A stretch of 64,000 bases of DNA from assembly GCA_944320355.1 (NCBI GenBank), contig CALUHC010000010.1, positions 53,376 through 117,375 on the forward strand, read 5' to 3'. The notes beneath the pieces are model-generated. The model saw nothing but the letters and a program-made list of their open reading frames with translations. It was not told where the DNA came from and did no database searches. Both the position numbers and the translations under genes were made by a program. The DNA comes from an uncultured Prevotella sp. Its GTDB lineage: Bacteria > Bacteroidota > Bacteroidia > Bacteroidales > Bacteroidaceae. Every line of letters begins with the position of its first letter. The stretch's first letter is position 1. Of the stretch, positions 34,964 through 45,200 are shown one piece after another.

Positions 34964-36682
34964 TCAGAAATTATAGTTATATGAAACCGTGACACCCTTG
35001 CTGGCCGGCACCCAACGGCACACGCCGCCGGAGCAGTTGAAGCCCGCACGGGTGCGGGCATAGCCCACCTGCAGGCGATGGGCAGCCTTGGCAAAGGTTA
35101 CAGAACCGTTGTAATAATGTATCTCGTCGTCAATGCTGTACTCATCGGACACGGTGAACATGAGATAGGGCAGCACAGACAGCTCAAGCAAGCCATACAC
35201 GCAATCGCCGTCGCCTTCTTCCACATTCTTACCCGACGTAAGGTCGAGATACTGCGCCTCAGCGCGCAATGTCAGCTTGTTGTTGAACTGGTACTTGCCC
35301 TCGGCCACGTAAATGTTGCTGTGGAGCATCCCGCCATGGCCCTCAACGGCAGTCTTGTTGTAATACTGGTTCATGTACATGAGGTTGAGCTTGAAGGCAC
35401 TGGTGAACTTCTTCTCCAACTGCACGTTGAAGTCCTGATAGTACTTGGAGTCGCCCCACTTAAAGAAAGCCGAGCCATAGCCGTCGGTGCCGGGAACATA
35501 GCCGTTGGAACCGGGCGCGATGCCCTCCTCGGTGCGCAGGTTCTGCGCGATGGAATGCACGTGCGAGAAGTTGACCTTGACCTTTGTGCCATACTTGCCT
35601 CCAAGGAAAGAGTGACGCTTGAAGGTATAGGCCAACTCTGCCTGATAAGCCCACTCACCATCGGGATTGGTGGCGTAGGGGTAACGCGCGGCGAGAGCAT
35701 AAGTATGCTCCATGGTGAAGGCCGGCAGATGGTTGATGTACGATGAGTTTTCCGTCATGGTGGGCAACGTGCGGCGGCTGCGGAATGCCATGTTGTCGCT
35801 GCGCTTGGCCTGCACGAGGAGGCTCATTCCGCGCTTTGAATAGCTGGCAGAAAGCATGGCCACGTATCCCTTGCGGTAGATGTAGTCGTTGCCCTGCGAC
35901 GGGTCCTGCGACTTCTGGGCATACTCAGCCAGCACGTTCCAGTTGCCAGTCTGCAAGCGCAGGCGCACATCGTATGCGGAAACATTTTCGGGGAAATTAA
36001 GTCGCTTTGTTCCGTCATAACTAACAATCAACTCCTCGTCACCCTCGTGCTTGTTCACGAACGATGCGCCGAAGGTGAGATAAGTATTGCTCTCCTGCAT
36101 ACGCTTAAACCATTGGTCGATGCTCAACTCCACATCGGCACCGCCTATCCAAGAGTCGTTGAGTCCCTCGAAAGGTCCTCCATCGTGCCAATAGCGACGC
36201 TGCTTGCCGGCAAGAGCCTTAACGGTTGCCCATGAAAACGGCTTGTAAACAATTCGGCCTCCAAGCAGGGAATTGTCAATGCCGAGGCTACGCTCCTCGT
36301 AGGTGCGGAGGATAAAACCCGAGCCGAACTGCTCATAGAAGTTTCCCGCAGTGACCTCAAGGTTCTTGTACTTGCCCTTCAGATATATATACGGCACACC
36401 CCAACCGGCATAGTCGGGCTCGAAGCCGGGCAGCGGATGGTCAAGATACTCCACCCGCAGGCCGGCATCAATGTATTTGCTCGACAAATTGACCTCACCG
36501 AAAGTATTGGTAAGGGCAAACTCGCTATAATCCTCCGCCCCGATCTTGTCGTCGGCCTGAGGAACGAGAATGTCGCTCTGGATGCTCCCGCTTATCTGCA
36601 CCTTATTGTCGTCCTGCGCCACAACAGGGGCAGCGGCAACTGCAAGGCATCCCAAGGCGGATATGAATCTAAATAGTCTCAA
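34964..36682 (-). CDS. DUF6029 outer-membrane beta-barrel protein
   Basis: The 572-residue product has a signal peptide (cleavage after VVA, about residue 22) and a body of alternating amphipathic strands ending in VSYNYNF with a C-terminal phenylalanine, as in outer-membrane barrels. The opening VQISGSIQSDILVPQAD and YAGWGVPYIYLKGKYKN match DUF6029, a Bacteroidetes family that often lies beside TlpA and Omp28-like genes. Its function is unknown; a porin or scaffold for the surface proteins of this cluster is possible. It begins 19 bp after the thioredoxin gene. Confidence 0.8.
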   Translation of the reverse strand: MRLFRFISALGCLAVAAAPVVAQDDNKVQISGSIQSDILVPQADDKIGAEDYSEFALTNTFGEVNLSSKYIDAGLRVEYLDHPLPGFEPDYAGWGVPYIYLKGKYKNLEVTAGNFYEQFGSGFILRTYEERSLGIDNSLLGGRIVYKPFSWATVKALAGKQRRYWHDGGPFEGLNDSWIGGADVELSIDQWFKRMQESNTYLTFGASFVNKHEGDEELIVSYDGTKRLNFPENVSAYDVRLRLQTGNWNVLAEYAQKSQDPSQGNDYIYRKGYVAMLSASYSKRGMSLLVQAKRSDNMAFRSRRTLPTMTENSSYINHLPAFTMEHTYALAARYPYATNPDGEWAYQAELAYTFKRHSFLGGKYGTKVKVNFSHVHSIAQNLRTEEGIAPGSNGYVPGTDGYGSAFFKWGDSKYYQDFNVQLEKKFTSAFKLNLMYMNQYYNKTAVEGHGGMLHSNIYVAEGKYQFNNKLTLRAEAQYLDLTSGKNVEEGDGDCVYGLLELSVLPYLMFTVSDEYSIDDEIHYYNGSVTFAKAAHRLQVGYARTRAGFNCSGGVCRWVPASKGVTVSYNYNF

Positions 36683-36701
36683 AACAACTGGCTTAAAAAG
36701 A

Positions 36702-37193
36702 TTACTTAATCAGTTCGCGCACTTTCTCGATAAGCTCGGTCTCTGCGCCATCGGTATATCCGTTGTGCTTGTATACGATGTTGCCCTGCCCATCGACGAT
36801 GAGCACGTAGGGAATCATCTGGATGCCAAGAGCGCGCTTGAAATCGCTGTTAGGGTCGAGCAGAACGTCGTACTCCCATCCGTTGCTGTCAACGAGAGGC
36901 TTCACCTTGTTGATGTTCTGAGCCTGGTCTATGCTCACGGCAATGACCTTAACGCCTGTCTCGTCCTGCCAGTCGGCATAAACCTCGCTGATGGCAGAAA
37001 GCTCGCGGTTGCAAGGCTTGCACCATGTGGCGAAGAAAGAGATGATGAACGGCTTGCCGTCGTTCGACAGCTGGTCGGTCTGAACTGTCTTGCCGTTAAT
37101 GTCCTTGAGAGTGACGGCCGGCAACTTCTGCGCCTGTGCTATCCCCACAATGGCGAGGAAAGCCACTATGAACAAAACTTTAAGATTCTTCAT
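36702..37193 (-). CDS. TlpA-like thioredoxin-family protein
   Basis: The 163-residue product has a cleavable signal peptide (about 1-22) and a thioredoxin fold with FFATWCKPCNREL (active site Cys58-Lys-Pro-Cys61) and a cis-proline in MIPYVLIVD. It should act in the periplasm as a disulfide reductase. Its partner could be the CxxC lipoprotein two genes downstream. The membrane electron donor (DsbD-like) is not in the window. Confidence 0.9.
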   Translation of the reverse strand: MKNLKVLFIVAFLAIVGIAQAQKLPAVTLKDINGKTVQTDQLSNDGKPFIISFFATWCKPCNRELSAISEVYADWQDETGVKVIAVSIDQAQNINKVKPLVDSNGWEYDVLLDPNSDFKRALGIQMIPYVLIVDGQGNIVYKHNGYTDGAETELIEKVRELIK

Positions 37194-37269
37194 AACTTAT
37201 ATTTTTTAATAATGATGTGATGTCCGCGCCTTTAATATTATAGACGCGGACACCGACATACGGTTTAAA

Positions 37270-38346
37270 TCATCTGACAACGTAAGACGTCGGAGCGGAA
37301 GGCTCGCGCTGCAAATACGGGAAATAGAAAGTAAGGAGTGCTCCAAGGTCTGTTTCCGTACTCATCTCATCAGTGCTGAACTGCCAGAAGAAGAAAGTGT
37401 CCATATTGCCCGGAACAAAGTTGTCTCCATAGTCAAGTTCTCCACCAAACACAGCCCTGGTTCCCTCCGCATCGTCATAGGCAAATGAGGCGGACATCTG
37501 GAATGTAGTGAAATACTGCGTCCAATAAAGACCCTCATCAGCACCAAAGACGAGATAGAGGTAATTGCTGCCGCTACGCCCGATATAGGTGCCGCTCTGC
37601 AAAGTCATCTGCATGGTCTCCATGTCGAAAGTCATTGGAACCGAAAGGTTGAAAGCAGTCACCTCAAGAGCGTCTTCTGTCAGTATCACAGGCAGGAACG
37701 TCAATTCTCCGGTAAGCGTGGGCCTGTAATAAAGATTGTATGAGCCGGCTATATCCGTATCGAAATCTGCCTGCACAATCCGCACAGAATCCAAGACATC
37801 ACCAGACTTAAGCCATACGGCCCCGCTGCGCAAATGCCCTGTCGTGTTCTCTGTCATCTCAACGACAACGCTGTCGTTTGTCACAGTGGCAGTAACCCAA
37901 TCGGGCGCAGAAACAAATTCCACGTCAAGGTTGGATGTCACACCTGTCACGAAACGTCCTCCGGCATCTCTTCCAGAAATGATGTCAGACTCGGTGTCAA
38001 GCACTATTCCACGCTGTGTCAACGCAACCTGCATAGACTCAGAACCGCTCTGCAGCACAACAACCGTTGATCTTCCCGCTGCACCATTGTTTTGCTCCAC
38101 ACTGACAATGACGGAATCGCCACTGACGCGGGGCTTACACCATGACACAGGAGACGTGGCCGTCACCGCTCCGCCTGTGGAAGTGAAATGGATAGTCCCT
38201 TCCGACTCACTCGGAGAGAAATCCAAATTGGCAGAAACCACCACTATGGATGTCTGTGAGGCATACGGGTTCTCAACGTCATCGTCACAAGCTGTAAAAG
38301 CCAAAAGCCCACAGGCGACAAACATCATATTAAAGAATTTCTTCAT
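37270..38346 (-). CDS. BACON-domain lipoprotein
   Basis: The 358-residue product has a lipoprotein signal ending at Cys20 (AFTAC) followed by DDDVEN, an acidic surface signal. Two tandem immunoglobulin-like BACON repeats are seen: about 35-115 (ending VVVLQSGSESMQVALTQRG) and about 120-195 (ending VWLKSGDVLDSVRIVQADF). A C-terminal beta domain of about 160 residues follows. BACON domains in this phylum bind mucin or act as spacers on surface glycan and protein binding proteins. It lies 13 bp after the DUF4302 gene. Its ligand is unknown. Confidence 0.8.
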   Translation of the reverse strand: MKKFFNMMFVACGLLAFTACDDDVENPYASQTSIVVVSANLDFSPSESEGTIHFTSTGGAVTATSPVSWCKPRVSGDSVIVSVEQNNGAAGRSTVVVLQSGSESMQVALTQRGIVLDTESDIISGRDAGGRFVTGVTSNLDVEFVSAPDWVTATVTNDSVVVEMTENTTGHLRSGAVWLKSGDVLDSVRIVQADFDTDIAGSYNLYYRPTLTGELTFLPVILTEDALEVTAFNLSVPMTFDMETMQMTLQSGTYIGRSGSNYLYLVFGADEGLYWTQYFTTFQMSASFAYDDAEGTRAVFGGELDYGDNFVPGNMDTFFFWQFSTDEMSTETDLGALLTFYFPYLQREPSAPTSYVVR

Positions 38347-38359
38347 AAGTTCTTCCTAA

Positions 38360-39703
38360 TTAATTGATTTTTACCATTGACGTTACGTAATTCAGCACAG
38401 ACTGCCTGCCGAAGTACAGATATTGTCCACTGACAATCTGCCCCACACTGGACGAAGCGCCAGCAGTGAGTTCCCAAAGGCACCAAGAATCGGTTATGAA
38501 ATAGCTATTGGAAATCGAATTAAAATAACTGTTCGTTGTCCACGTGAGCTCAATATTCTGCCTGTCGCCATTCCAAGTGGTCTCCATACCGGTATCCGTT
38601 ATGGTCAGCAACAATGTACCACCGGCAGCAAGGCTCGCTGCGACAACCCAAACTTCGTTGCCACTACCGTTCGTGCAAACCATCTGCGAATTCCACGTCA
38701 AGCAGCCACGTCCACGGTCATAACCCAGGGCAATGGTGTAATTGTCGTTGACTCCCGACATTGTAAACGAGCGCCCTACTTCATTGGCAGTCAATGTAAC
38801 CTGCGCCGAGTCATCCACATATACGTCGCCCTCCAAACGCTGGAAGTGCAACCAATACGAACCAAGCAACTCATCATAATGCAAATAGTCGGCAGGCATA
38901 TTGCCACTAAAAGTCAAGCCGCCCGCACCTTCATTCACACTTGTGAAGAGACGCCCGTCTTCCTGATAGCTAAAATCAGAAATCTGGTGTCCGCCCACCT
39001 CAACGGGAGAATACATACGCAAGCCCTTGTCTGTGTAGACGAAATAGCGCTGCTCTGAGAAAGAAGTATCGGCAGAATAGACAAACGACACACGCCTGTT
39101 GCCATAATCAAACGAGGCTTCCACTGAATCATTGCCGATATGCCCGGTTGCCGTGGCCACATAAATGCTATCCTCCATCAGCAGAACATCATCGATGTAC
39201 TCGAGAAGCGGTTTGTCCAACGGATGCAGATAGGCATAATTGCCTATCTTCTTGCCCTTGAGAACCACCAAATCGGGCGTTGCGCTAACCACAAGGAACT
39301 CAAAATCGGCATGGAAACCCTCATAGTGTTCCTGACCAGGCGTAGCCAACGTATGCAGCACCCTGTTGTACGTATCGAACGTGAGCACAGGCCCCTGGTC
39401 AGTGGTCATCTTATAATAAGATGTGGTTTCCTCGGGAATCAGTTCCGATGCAGCCGTACAGGTAAGCGAATCGAACTTTATGGCCATTGTCGTGCCGCCA
39501 TAGCTCTGGTCGTCACCGAAATAATAATCCAGTGCCCATCCGTTAGGCGCACTGCGCAATATCTCCTTAACGTCACTCAGACTCTGCTGAATACGGTCAG
39601 AAGAAGAATTGGCAAACACATCGTCTTCCTCTGTCTGGCATGAAGAAAGGGCTAAGACAGGCAGAGCCACGATAAGTGCGATCAATATATCCTTTATTTT
39701 CAT
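38360..39703 (-). CDS. DUF4302 surface lipoprotein
   Basis: The 447-residue product has a lipoprotein signal ending at Cys22 (LALSSC) followed by QTEEDD, a strong surface-export signal. The start of the mature part, SSSDRIQQSLSDVKEILRSAPNGWALDYYFG, and repeated blocks of beta strands with TFDTYN and FLVVSATPDLVVLKGKK match DUF4302, a family that is regularly paired with SusC/SusD and the zinc metallohydrolase lipoprotein. The start at 39703 is preferred; a longer frame overlaps the upstream gene. It is probably a binding partner on the SusCD complex. Confidence 0.82.
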   Translation of the reverse strand: MKIKDILIALIVALPVLALSSCQTEEDDVFANSSSDRIQQSLSDVKEILRSAPNGWALDYYFGDDQSYGGTTMAIKFDSLTCTAASELIPEETTSYYKMTTDQGPVLTFDTYNRVLHTLATPGQEHYEGFHADFEFLVVSATPDLVVLKGKKIGNYAYLHPLDKPLLEYIDDVLLMEDSIYVATATGHIGNDSVEASFDYGNRRVSFVYSADTSFSEQRYFVYTDKGLRMYSPVEVGGHQISDFSYQEDGRLFTSVNEGAGGLTFSGNMPADYLHYDELLGSYWLHFQRLEGDVYVDDSAQVTLTANEVGRSFTMSGVNDNYTIALGYDRGRGCLTWNSQMVCTNGSGNEVWVVAASLAAGGTLLLTITDTGMETTWNGDRQNIELTWTTNSYFNSISNSYFITDSWCLWELTAGASSSVGQIVSGQYLYFGRQSVLNYVTSMVKIN

Positions 39704-39716
39704 AATCCTCTTAAAT

Positions 39717-40646
39717 TTAATCAATCGAAACATCTGTCAAATCAACCCGACCGGAAACGATGTCGTTCTCGCGTCGCAACACAACGTCACGAAGCTCATC
39801 GAGGTCTATGCTGAAGTTATCCCTCATGTAAGTGCGCACGATGTCGAGCTTGCTTTCTATATTCTGACGCGCCGTGGCCGAGCCACCTTCGCCCGTCTCG
39901 GCATCTTGCATCCACTCATTCCACTGCTCTTCAGTGTTTGTCACATAGAGGGACATCATCTCGGCAAAGTCCTCGGTGTCAGACTGCTGGGCATAGGCAG
40001 AGATAAATCCGCGCTGCAGATAGCCCGTGTTCCAAGGCTCCTCGCTCCAACTGTCGGCCACATAGCCTGTTCCAGTGATAAGCTGGTAGGATGCAGGGTA
40101 ATCCACTGTCTGGTTGAGGATATGGGTGAACTCGTGATGGATGGTTTTAAGATAATAGTGATTGAGCGTTTTTATATTAACCTTATACTGGTCTATATAA
40201 TTGATACCCATCAAGAATATCTTCTTACCGCCCTCGGCTGTTCCCAGCTCAAAGTTTCCATTGTTCATATAATGCCACTCACCCTCAAAGAAGAACAGCT
40301 TTGGGAAATACTGACGGGTGAAGTCTATGCCGGCCACCTCGTCGTACGCCTCGACACAACTGTACTTCACGATATGCGCCATCTCCACTGCCTGGTCGTA
40401 ATCGGCAGGCACCGTGTAGTAGTTGCCATCAGTCTCGTTATACTCATAGCGATACTTTATCTCTATGTTGTATGGCTGCAGGTAATTAACCTCAAGCCAC
40501 TTGTCGAGCGGTGTCTGCTCAACCTGGTCTGCAGTGATTATGGTCTGCGACGATATGTCACCACTGTCGTCGCCGTCGCACGCCGTGAATGCCAGTGCAG
40601 TCCCGGCCAATGCCATGGCATATAAGTAATATATGTTCCTTTTCAT
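39717..40646 (-). CDS. Substrate import-associated zinc metallohydrolase lipoprotein
   Basis: The 309-residue product has a lipoprotein signal ending at Cys23 (FTAC) followed by DGDDSGD. The zinc site HHEFTH (His171, Glu172, His175 of the HExxH motif) sits in KTIHHEFTHILNQ and a possible third ligand region is DTEDFAEMMSLY. This matches the family named substrate import-associated zinc metallohydrolase lipoprotein, always encoded next to SusC/SusD genes. It should cut a protein or peptide substrate at the cell surface before import. It lies 35 bp after susD. Confidence 0.88.
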   Translation of the reverse strand: MKRNIYYLYAMALAGTALAFTACDGDDSGDISSQTIITADQVEQTPLDKWLEVNYLQPYNIEIKYRYEYNETDGNYYTVPADYDQAVEMAHIVKYSCVEAYDEVAGIDFTRQYFPKLFFFEGEWHYMNNGNFELGTAEGGKKIFLMGINYIDQYKVNIKTLNHYYLKTIHHEFTHILNQTVDYPASYQLITGTGYVADSWSEEPWNTGYLQRGFISAYAQQSDTEDFAEMMSLYVTNTEEQWNEWMQDAETGEGGSATARQNIESKLDIVRTYMRDNFSIDLDELRDVVLRRENDIVSGRVDLTDVSID

Positions 40647-40681
40647 CTTGATTCAAAATAAAAGTTTTCTACACTCTGCAT

Positions 40682-42274
40682 TTAACGCGGATTGGGGGTA
40701 TAACCTGCATTGATGGCCTCTGCCGGCAGCTGAAGTGCCCGCCTCGGGTCGTCAACAAGCATGGAGTCGGTAACTTCTTCCGGCGTTCCCGAAGCGTTCA
40801 TTGTGCGGCGATAAACAGTGATGCCATAGCGTTTCAAGTCGAACCAGCGATAGCCCTCATAAAGGGTCTCGATGCGCTTGAAGTTGAGCACACACTGGAG
40901 CATACATTCCTGTATGCTGCCCTCCTCGTCAATCTCAAAAGACGGATTGAGGTGCTTTTTCAGCGTGGGGGCATTCCATGTAGCATAAGACATGCTGTTA
41001 TAGAACGACCTTATGTTCTCCGGCGTAAGCGTCATGTTAGATTTCGTCCAGTTGTGCATCCAAAGGTTCAGGTCGTCACAAGCCTTTTCATATTCCTTCA
41101 GCAGTATGTACGCCTCGGCACGCTCAAGCAGCGTCAGATCAGCCTTGAAGGCCGCATAAACCGTCATCAGGTAATAAGTGGAGTGCTGCGCGTCGGCCCA
41201 GTTCATCAATGCCGGCATCTTGGCCACAAGGACTCTGTCGAACGTACCGCTTGAATACTCCTTCGGTCTATAACGCAGCAAGGACGTTCCACCCCAAATG
41301 TTGGTGGCCGTAAGGTCTTCTGTGGAAGCCAGATAAGCATCGTGCGTGTACTTGCAGTTGCCAAGCAGAGAGTTGCCGGCCCAATAGCCAACGTTTGAAG
41401 TGGCCGTCACCAACAGGAAGTTGGCGTTTGCTGCGGCATCTATGTACTCGTTGGTCTGCGGGTCGAGCGAGCTCGGCGTAGCTATTGCATTGATGGCATC
41501 CCAATCGCGAAGCAGGGTCTCCGGCGCGGAGCCAAGACACTCTGAAGCATACCTGACCGCAAGGTCCCACTTCTGGTACGCAAGGTAGAACCGCGCCGCA
41601 AAAGCATAGGCAGCCTGCGAGTTGAAGTGGTACTTTGGCACAGAGAGGTGGGTGTCGCCGACCATGGGCAGTGCAGTCTGTATGTCTTTGTCTATCTTCT
41701 CATACATGGACTGCAGCGACTCGCGCTCATAGTGCGGGAACACTGTCGTCTCCGGCTCTGTCATGTAAGTCAAGCCCAAGACCGTGGAGCTTGTGGCCGG
41801 GTCATAGTCAAGACAGAACAGATAAGTGAGCATATAATGACTGTAAGCACGGCACAGCAGCGCCTCGGCCATGGCCTCCCTCAGTGTCTGCGTTGTGGGG
41901 CCACCCATTTCTTCAATCGCCTGCAAAGCCTGGTTTGCGTTGGCTATGGCCTCATAATAGCCGCTCCACACAAAGTAAGGGCCATCATTGTCCATCTCCG
42001 TAAGGTCCTGCAGGTTGTACAGCTGGTCATAGAAACGGCTCGTATAATTTGAGTAGCGCTCGCCCATGTCGTCGATATTGTCAGACACGCACTCGGCCAT
42101 AACGATCGGGCAGGCGCTTGGATAGGCAGCCGTAAGCAATTTTACAACCTTGTCCTCAGAGTCTATCTGTGTACGGTTGTCGGGCAATTCGCTCAGATAG
42201 TCATCGCACGAGGCGAGCGAAGCACCAATGAACAGTGCCAAGCCAGCGGCATATATGATATTTGTCTTCTTCAT
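40682..42274 (-). CDS. SusD/RagB-family surface lipoprotein
   Basis: The 530-residue product has a lipoprotein signal ending at Cys23 (LASC) followed by DDYLSELPDNR, the usual SusD opening. The tetratricopeptide-like helical core is seen in AEALLCRAYSHYMLTYLF and ARFYLAYQKWDLAVRYA, and the C-terminal ETLYEGYRWFDLKRYG and LPAEAINAGYTPNPR are typical SusD ends. It forms the lid that delivers ligand to the SusC barrel. With a peptidase-like neighbour rather than glycoside hydrolases, the RagB (peptide) type is more likely than a glycan type. Confidence 0.95.
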   Translation of the reverse strand: MKKTNIIYAAGLALFIGASLASCDDYLSELPDNRTQIDSEDKVVKLLTAAYPSACPIVMAECVSDNIDDMGERYSNYTSRFYDQLYNLQDLTEMDNDGPYFVWSGYYEAIANANQALQAIEEMGGPTTQTLREAMAEALLCRAYSHYMLTYLFCLDYDPATSSTVLGLTYMTEPETTVFPHYERESLQSMYEKIDKDIQTALPMVGDTHLSVPKYHFNSQAAYAFAARFYLAYQKWDLAVRYASECLGSAPETLLRDWDAINAIATPSSLDPQTNEYIDAAANANFLLVTATSNVGYWAGNSLLGNCKYTHDAYLASTEDLTATNIWGGTSLLRYRPKEYSSGTFDRVLVAKMPALMNWADAQHSTYYLMTVYAAFKADLTLLERAEAYILLKEYEKACDDLNLWMHNWTKSNMTLTPENIRSFYNSMSYATWNAPTLKKHLNPSFEIDEEGSIQECMLQCVLNFKRIETLYEGYRWFDLKRYGITVYRRTMNASGTPEEVTDSMLVDDPRRALQLPAEAINAGYTPNPR

Positions 42275-42295
42275 TGTTGAGTTTTGTTTAGATGT

Positions 42296-45200
42296 TTAGA
42301 TACCCACTTTCAATGTTAAAGTGAACTGCTTTGCCATAGGCATGGCCACACCTCCAGTGTTGAAGAACTCGGGGTCCTGCCCGTTCAGCTTCTTATCGGC
42401 ATAGAGCAGGAAGAGGTTTGTGCCCTGCAGCTTCAGAGAGAGTGTGTTCACGCCAAGCGGCTTGATCAGCGACTTGGGGAAGTCGTAAGACAGCGATATT
42501 TCCTTCATTCGTATGAAGTCGCCCTTGGCAATGCGCTCCGTAGAGTAGTTGTAAGCATTGTAGGCGATGGTCAGGTTGCGGTCGTTGTAGTTCTGCATCT
42601 TGCTGGCGATAACCGGTATGGTTGTGTACTTCTCATCGCCAGGAACAGTCCAACGGTTGTTAAACTCCTTGGGGGTCGCGGTCAGGTCGTCATAAGATGA
42701 GCTGAACACGGGGTCAAGGCGCACCACGTTGCCGAACGAATAAGTGAGGAACACATTGAGCGTAAAGTTTTTGTACTTGAAGATATTGCCGAAGCTACCT
42801 ACATCAGTAGGGTCTGCGCTTCCCTCATACTTAAGGTAGCCCAACTTGCTGGGATCGCCCTGCTGGAAGTTGATGTCGGAAACGGTTATCTCGCCATCCT
42901 CGTTAAGGAACGTAGGCAGTCCCTCATCATTAAGTCCCATGAACGGTATTGAGAATATGGCGCGCACAGGATAGCCTTCAAGGGCGTAGCCTGTACCAGA
43001 AACGAGGTCGCGCACATAGGAATATGTGTCGAGGTCTGTTATCTCGTTTTTCGTGTGGCTGTAGATGAAGCTCGTTGTCCACGAGAAGTCTTCCGTCTTG
43101 ATGTTTGTGGTGGAGAGAGACAGCTCGACACCGCTCGACTTCATGGAGGCCACGTTTCCGTATTTCGTCAGCTCGCCTCCCACACCTTGCGTGTTCACCA
43201 TACCGATAAGGTCATAGTTGCGGCGTGAATATGCATCGAGGGTAAAGTTGATGCGGTTGTTGAGGAAGCCCATGTCGACACCGAAATTGAACTCATGCTT
43301 CTTCTCGTATGTCAAGTCGTCGTTGCCGAGCTGAGCTATATACAGAGCGCTCTCTTGAACATCGGCAAACGGGCGCCAAGGGTTATCGGCGTAAATGATT
43401 ACCTGCGAGTTGGTCACGCTGGCAGGGCCGCGGTCGGCTGTCAGAGAGTAAGACAGGCGGAATGCCAGGTGAGACATTGCCGGCTGCAGTTTTTTGAAGA
43501 AGCTTTCCTCATGAACGTTCCATGCTCCAGACACGTTCCATGTGGGCAACCAGCGTGCAGAACGGCTTCTGCCAAGGCGGTTGGTTCCCTCATAGCGCAC
43601 GGTTCCGTTGATGGTATAACGTCCCTTGTAGGAGTATGTTCCGTTTGCGAAGAAGGCGGCGCTACGCTCGTGGGTGTTGCTCAGGGTGTAATAATCCTCA
43701 CCTTCCTCAAGGCTCTTCTTGAACACCTCGTAAGCCCACGACGGGGTCTCGCCCATCTCGTATTGCATACCCCAGCCGCGGAACCATGTGTTGTGGCGCT
43801 CAACGCTGTTCAGCTCCATACCGCCGTAGAAGTTCACTATGTGGGTATCCTCGCCGAACACATCATTGTATTGCGCCGTGGCACGGAAGTCATAACCAAA
43901 CATACGGTCATCGGTACGGTTCAATATACCTCCATACGGCAGCACCGTCACCGGCAGGGCATAAATGTCATCAGGGTCGGTGTACAGGTATTGGTTGAGG
44001 TCGCGTATGGACGATGTCCCCATGGCGCGATAAGCCTGCGCCTGGTTGGAGTTGTCCTTGATGTTGTGTTCCTGAGTGGCCGAGCTGTACTTCACAGCGC
44101 CAAGGGCGGTCAGCTCCACCTTGGTGATAGGCTTGTAGCTCAACTTGGCCTGCATACGGAAGTCAAACACATTGAGGTCTATGTAGTTGTTTTCAAGCTC
44201 GTGCTTGATGTTGAACGGAGCATAGTTACGTGTGTAATACTCATTGGGGTCGAGCGTTCTTGACGTGTTCAAGGCGTATGAATACGGGTTGATGTCAAAC
44301 GCGCGGCTCACCTCACCCGTAACGGCATTGACTTGGGAGCTGAGAGTTCCCGGAGCCTCCTGCTTGCGGTAAGAAGCATTGCCTATCACACCCATCGTAA
44401 CCTTCTTGGATATGTTGTGGTTCACATTGAAGTTGGCGGTATAGCGCTCAACCTTGCTTCTCAGCGACCATCCCGGATCGTACATGGCGCTGACAGAGGC
44501 GTAGTAGTTTCCGTTCTCCGTTCCTCCTGACATACTCACAGAGTGGGTATGCTGGATAGAGTTGGAGAACAGTTCCTTGAACCAGTCTGTATTGCGGTAC
44601 TCGGCGGCACGCAGGTAAGCTGCGCGAGCCTCAGGGGTGTTGGCAAGGCCGAACTGGCCTGTAGCAGGGTTGTAGGTATTGATAAGCTCATACATTTTTC
44701 CATACACACCGCTGTTCTGCGCATTGGCCGTCTCGGCATAGTTGAGGTAACCCTTCTGCTGGAGTTCCTGGTATACGCTCATCTGGTCCTGCGAGTTCAT
44801 GATGTTGAACGTGGAATAGCGCGGAATGAGGCGCATGGTGTATTCTCCGTTGTAGCTGATGTGAGCCTGCCCGGCCTTTCCCTTCTTGGTAGTAACAACG
44901 ATAACGCCGGCCATGGCGCGAGCTCCATATATAGATGTGGCCGAACCGTCCTTCAAGATCTGGAAACTCTCAATGTCATCAGAGTTCAATCCTGCAATGG
45001 CCGAACTGATAAGGGTGTTGGCATCACCGGAAGAGAGCTGGTCGGTGCTGACATCGGTAACATCCTCCATAATGACGCCATCGACCACCCACAGAGGGTT
45101 GGAGCTGGCGAAAATGGACGTGGCACCGCGCACACGAATCTTTGGAGCCGTACCGAACGAGCCGGACACATTCTGCACCGACACACCGGCTGCGCGCCCT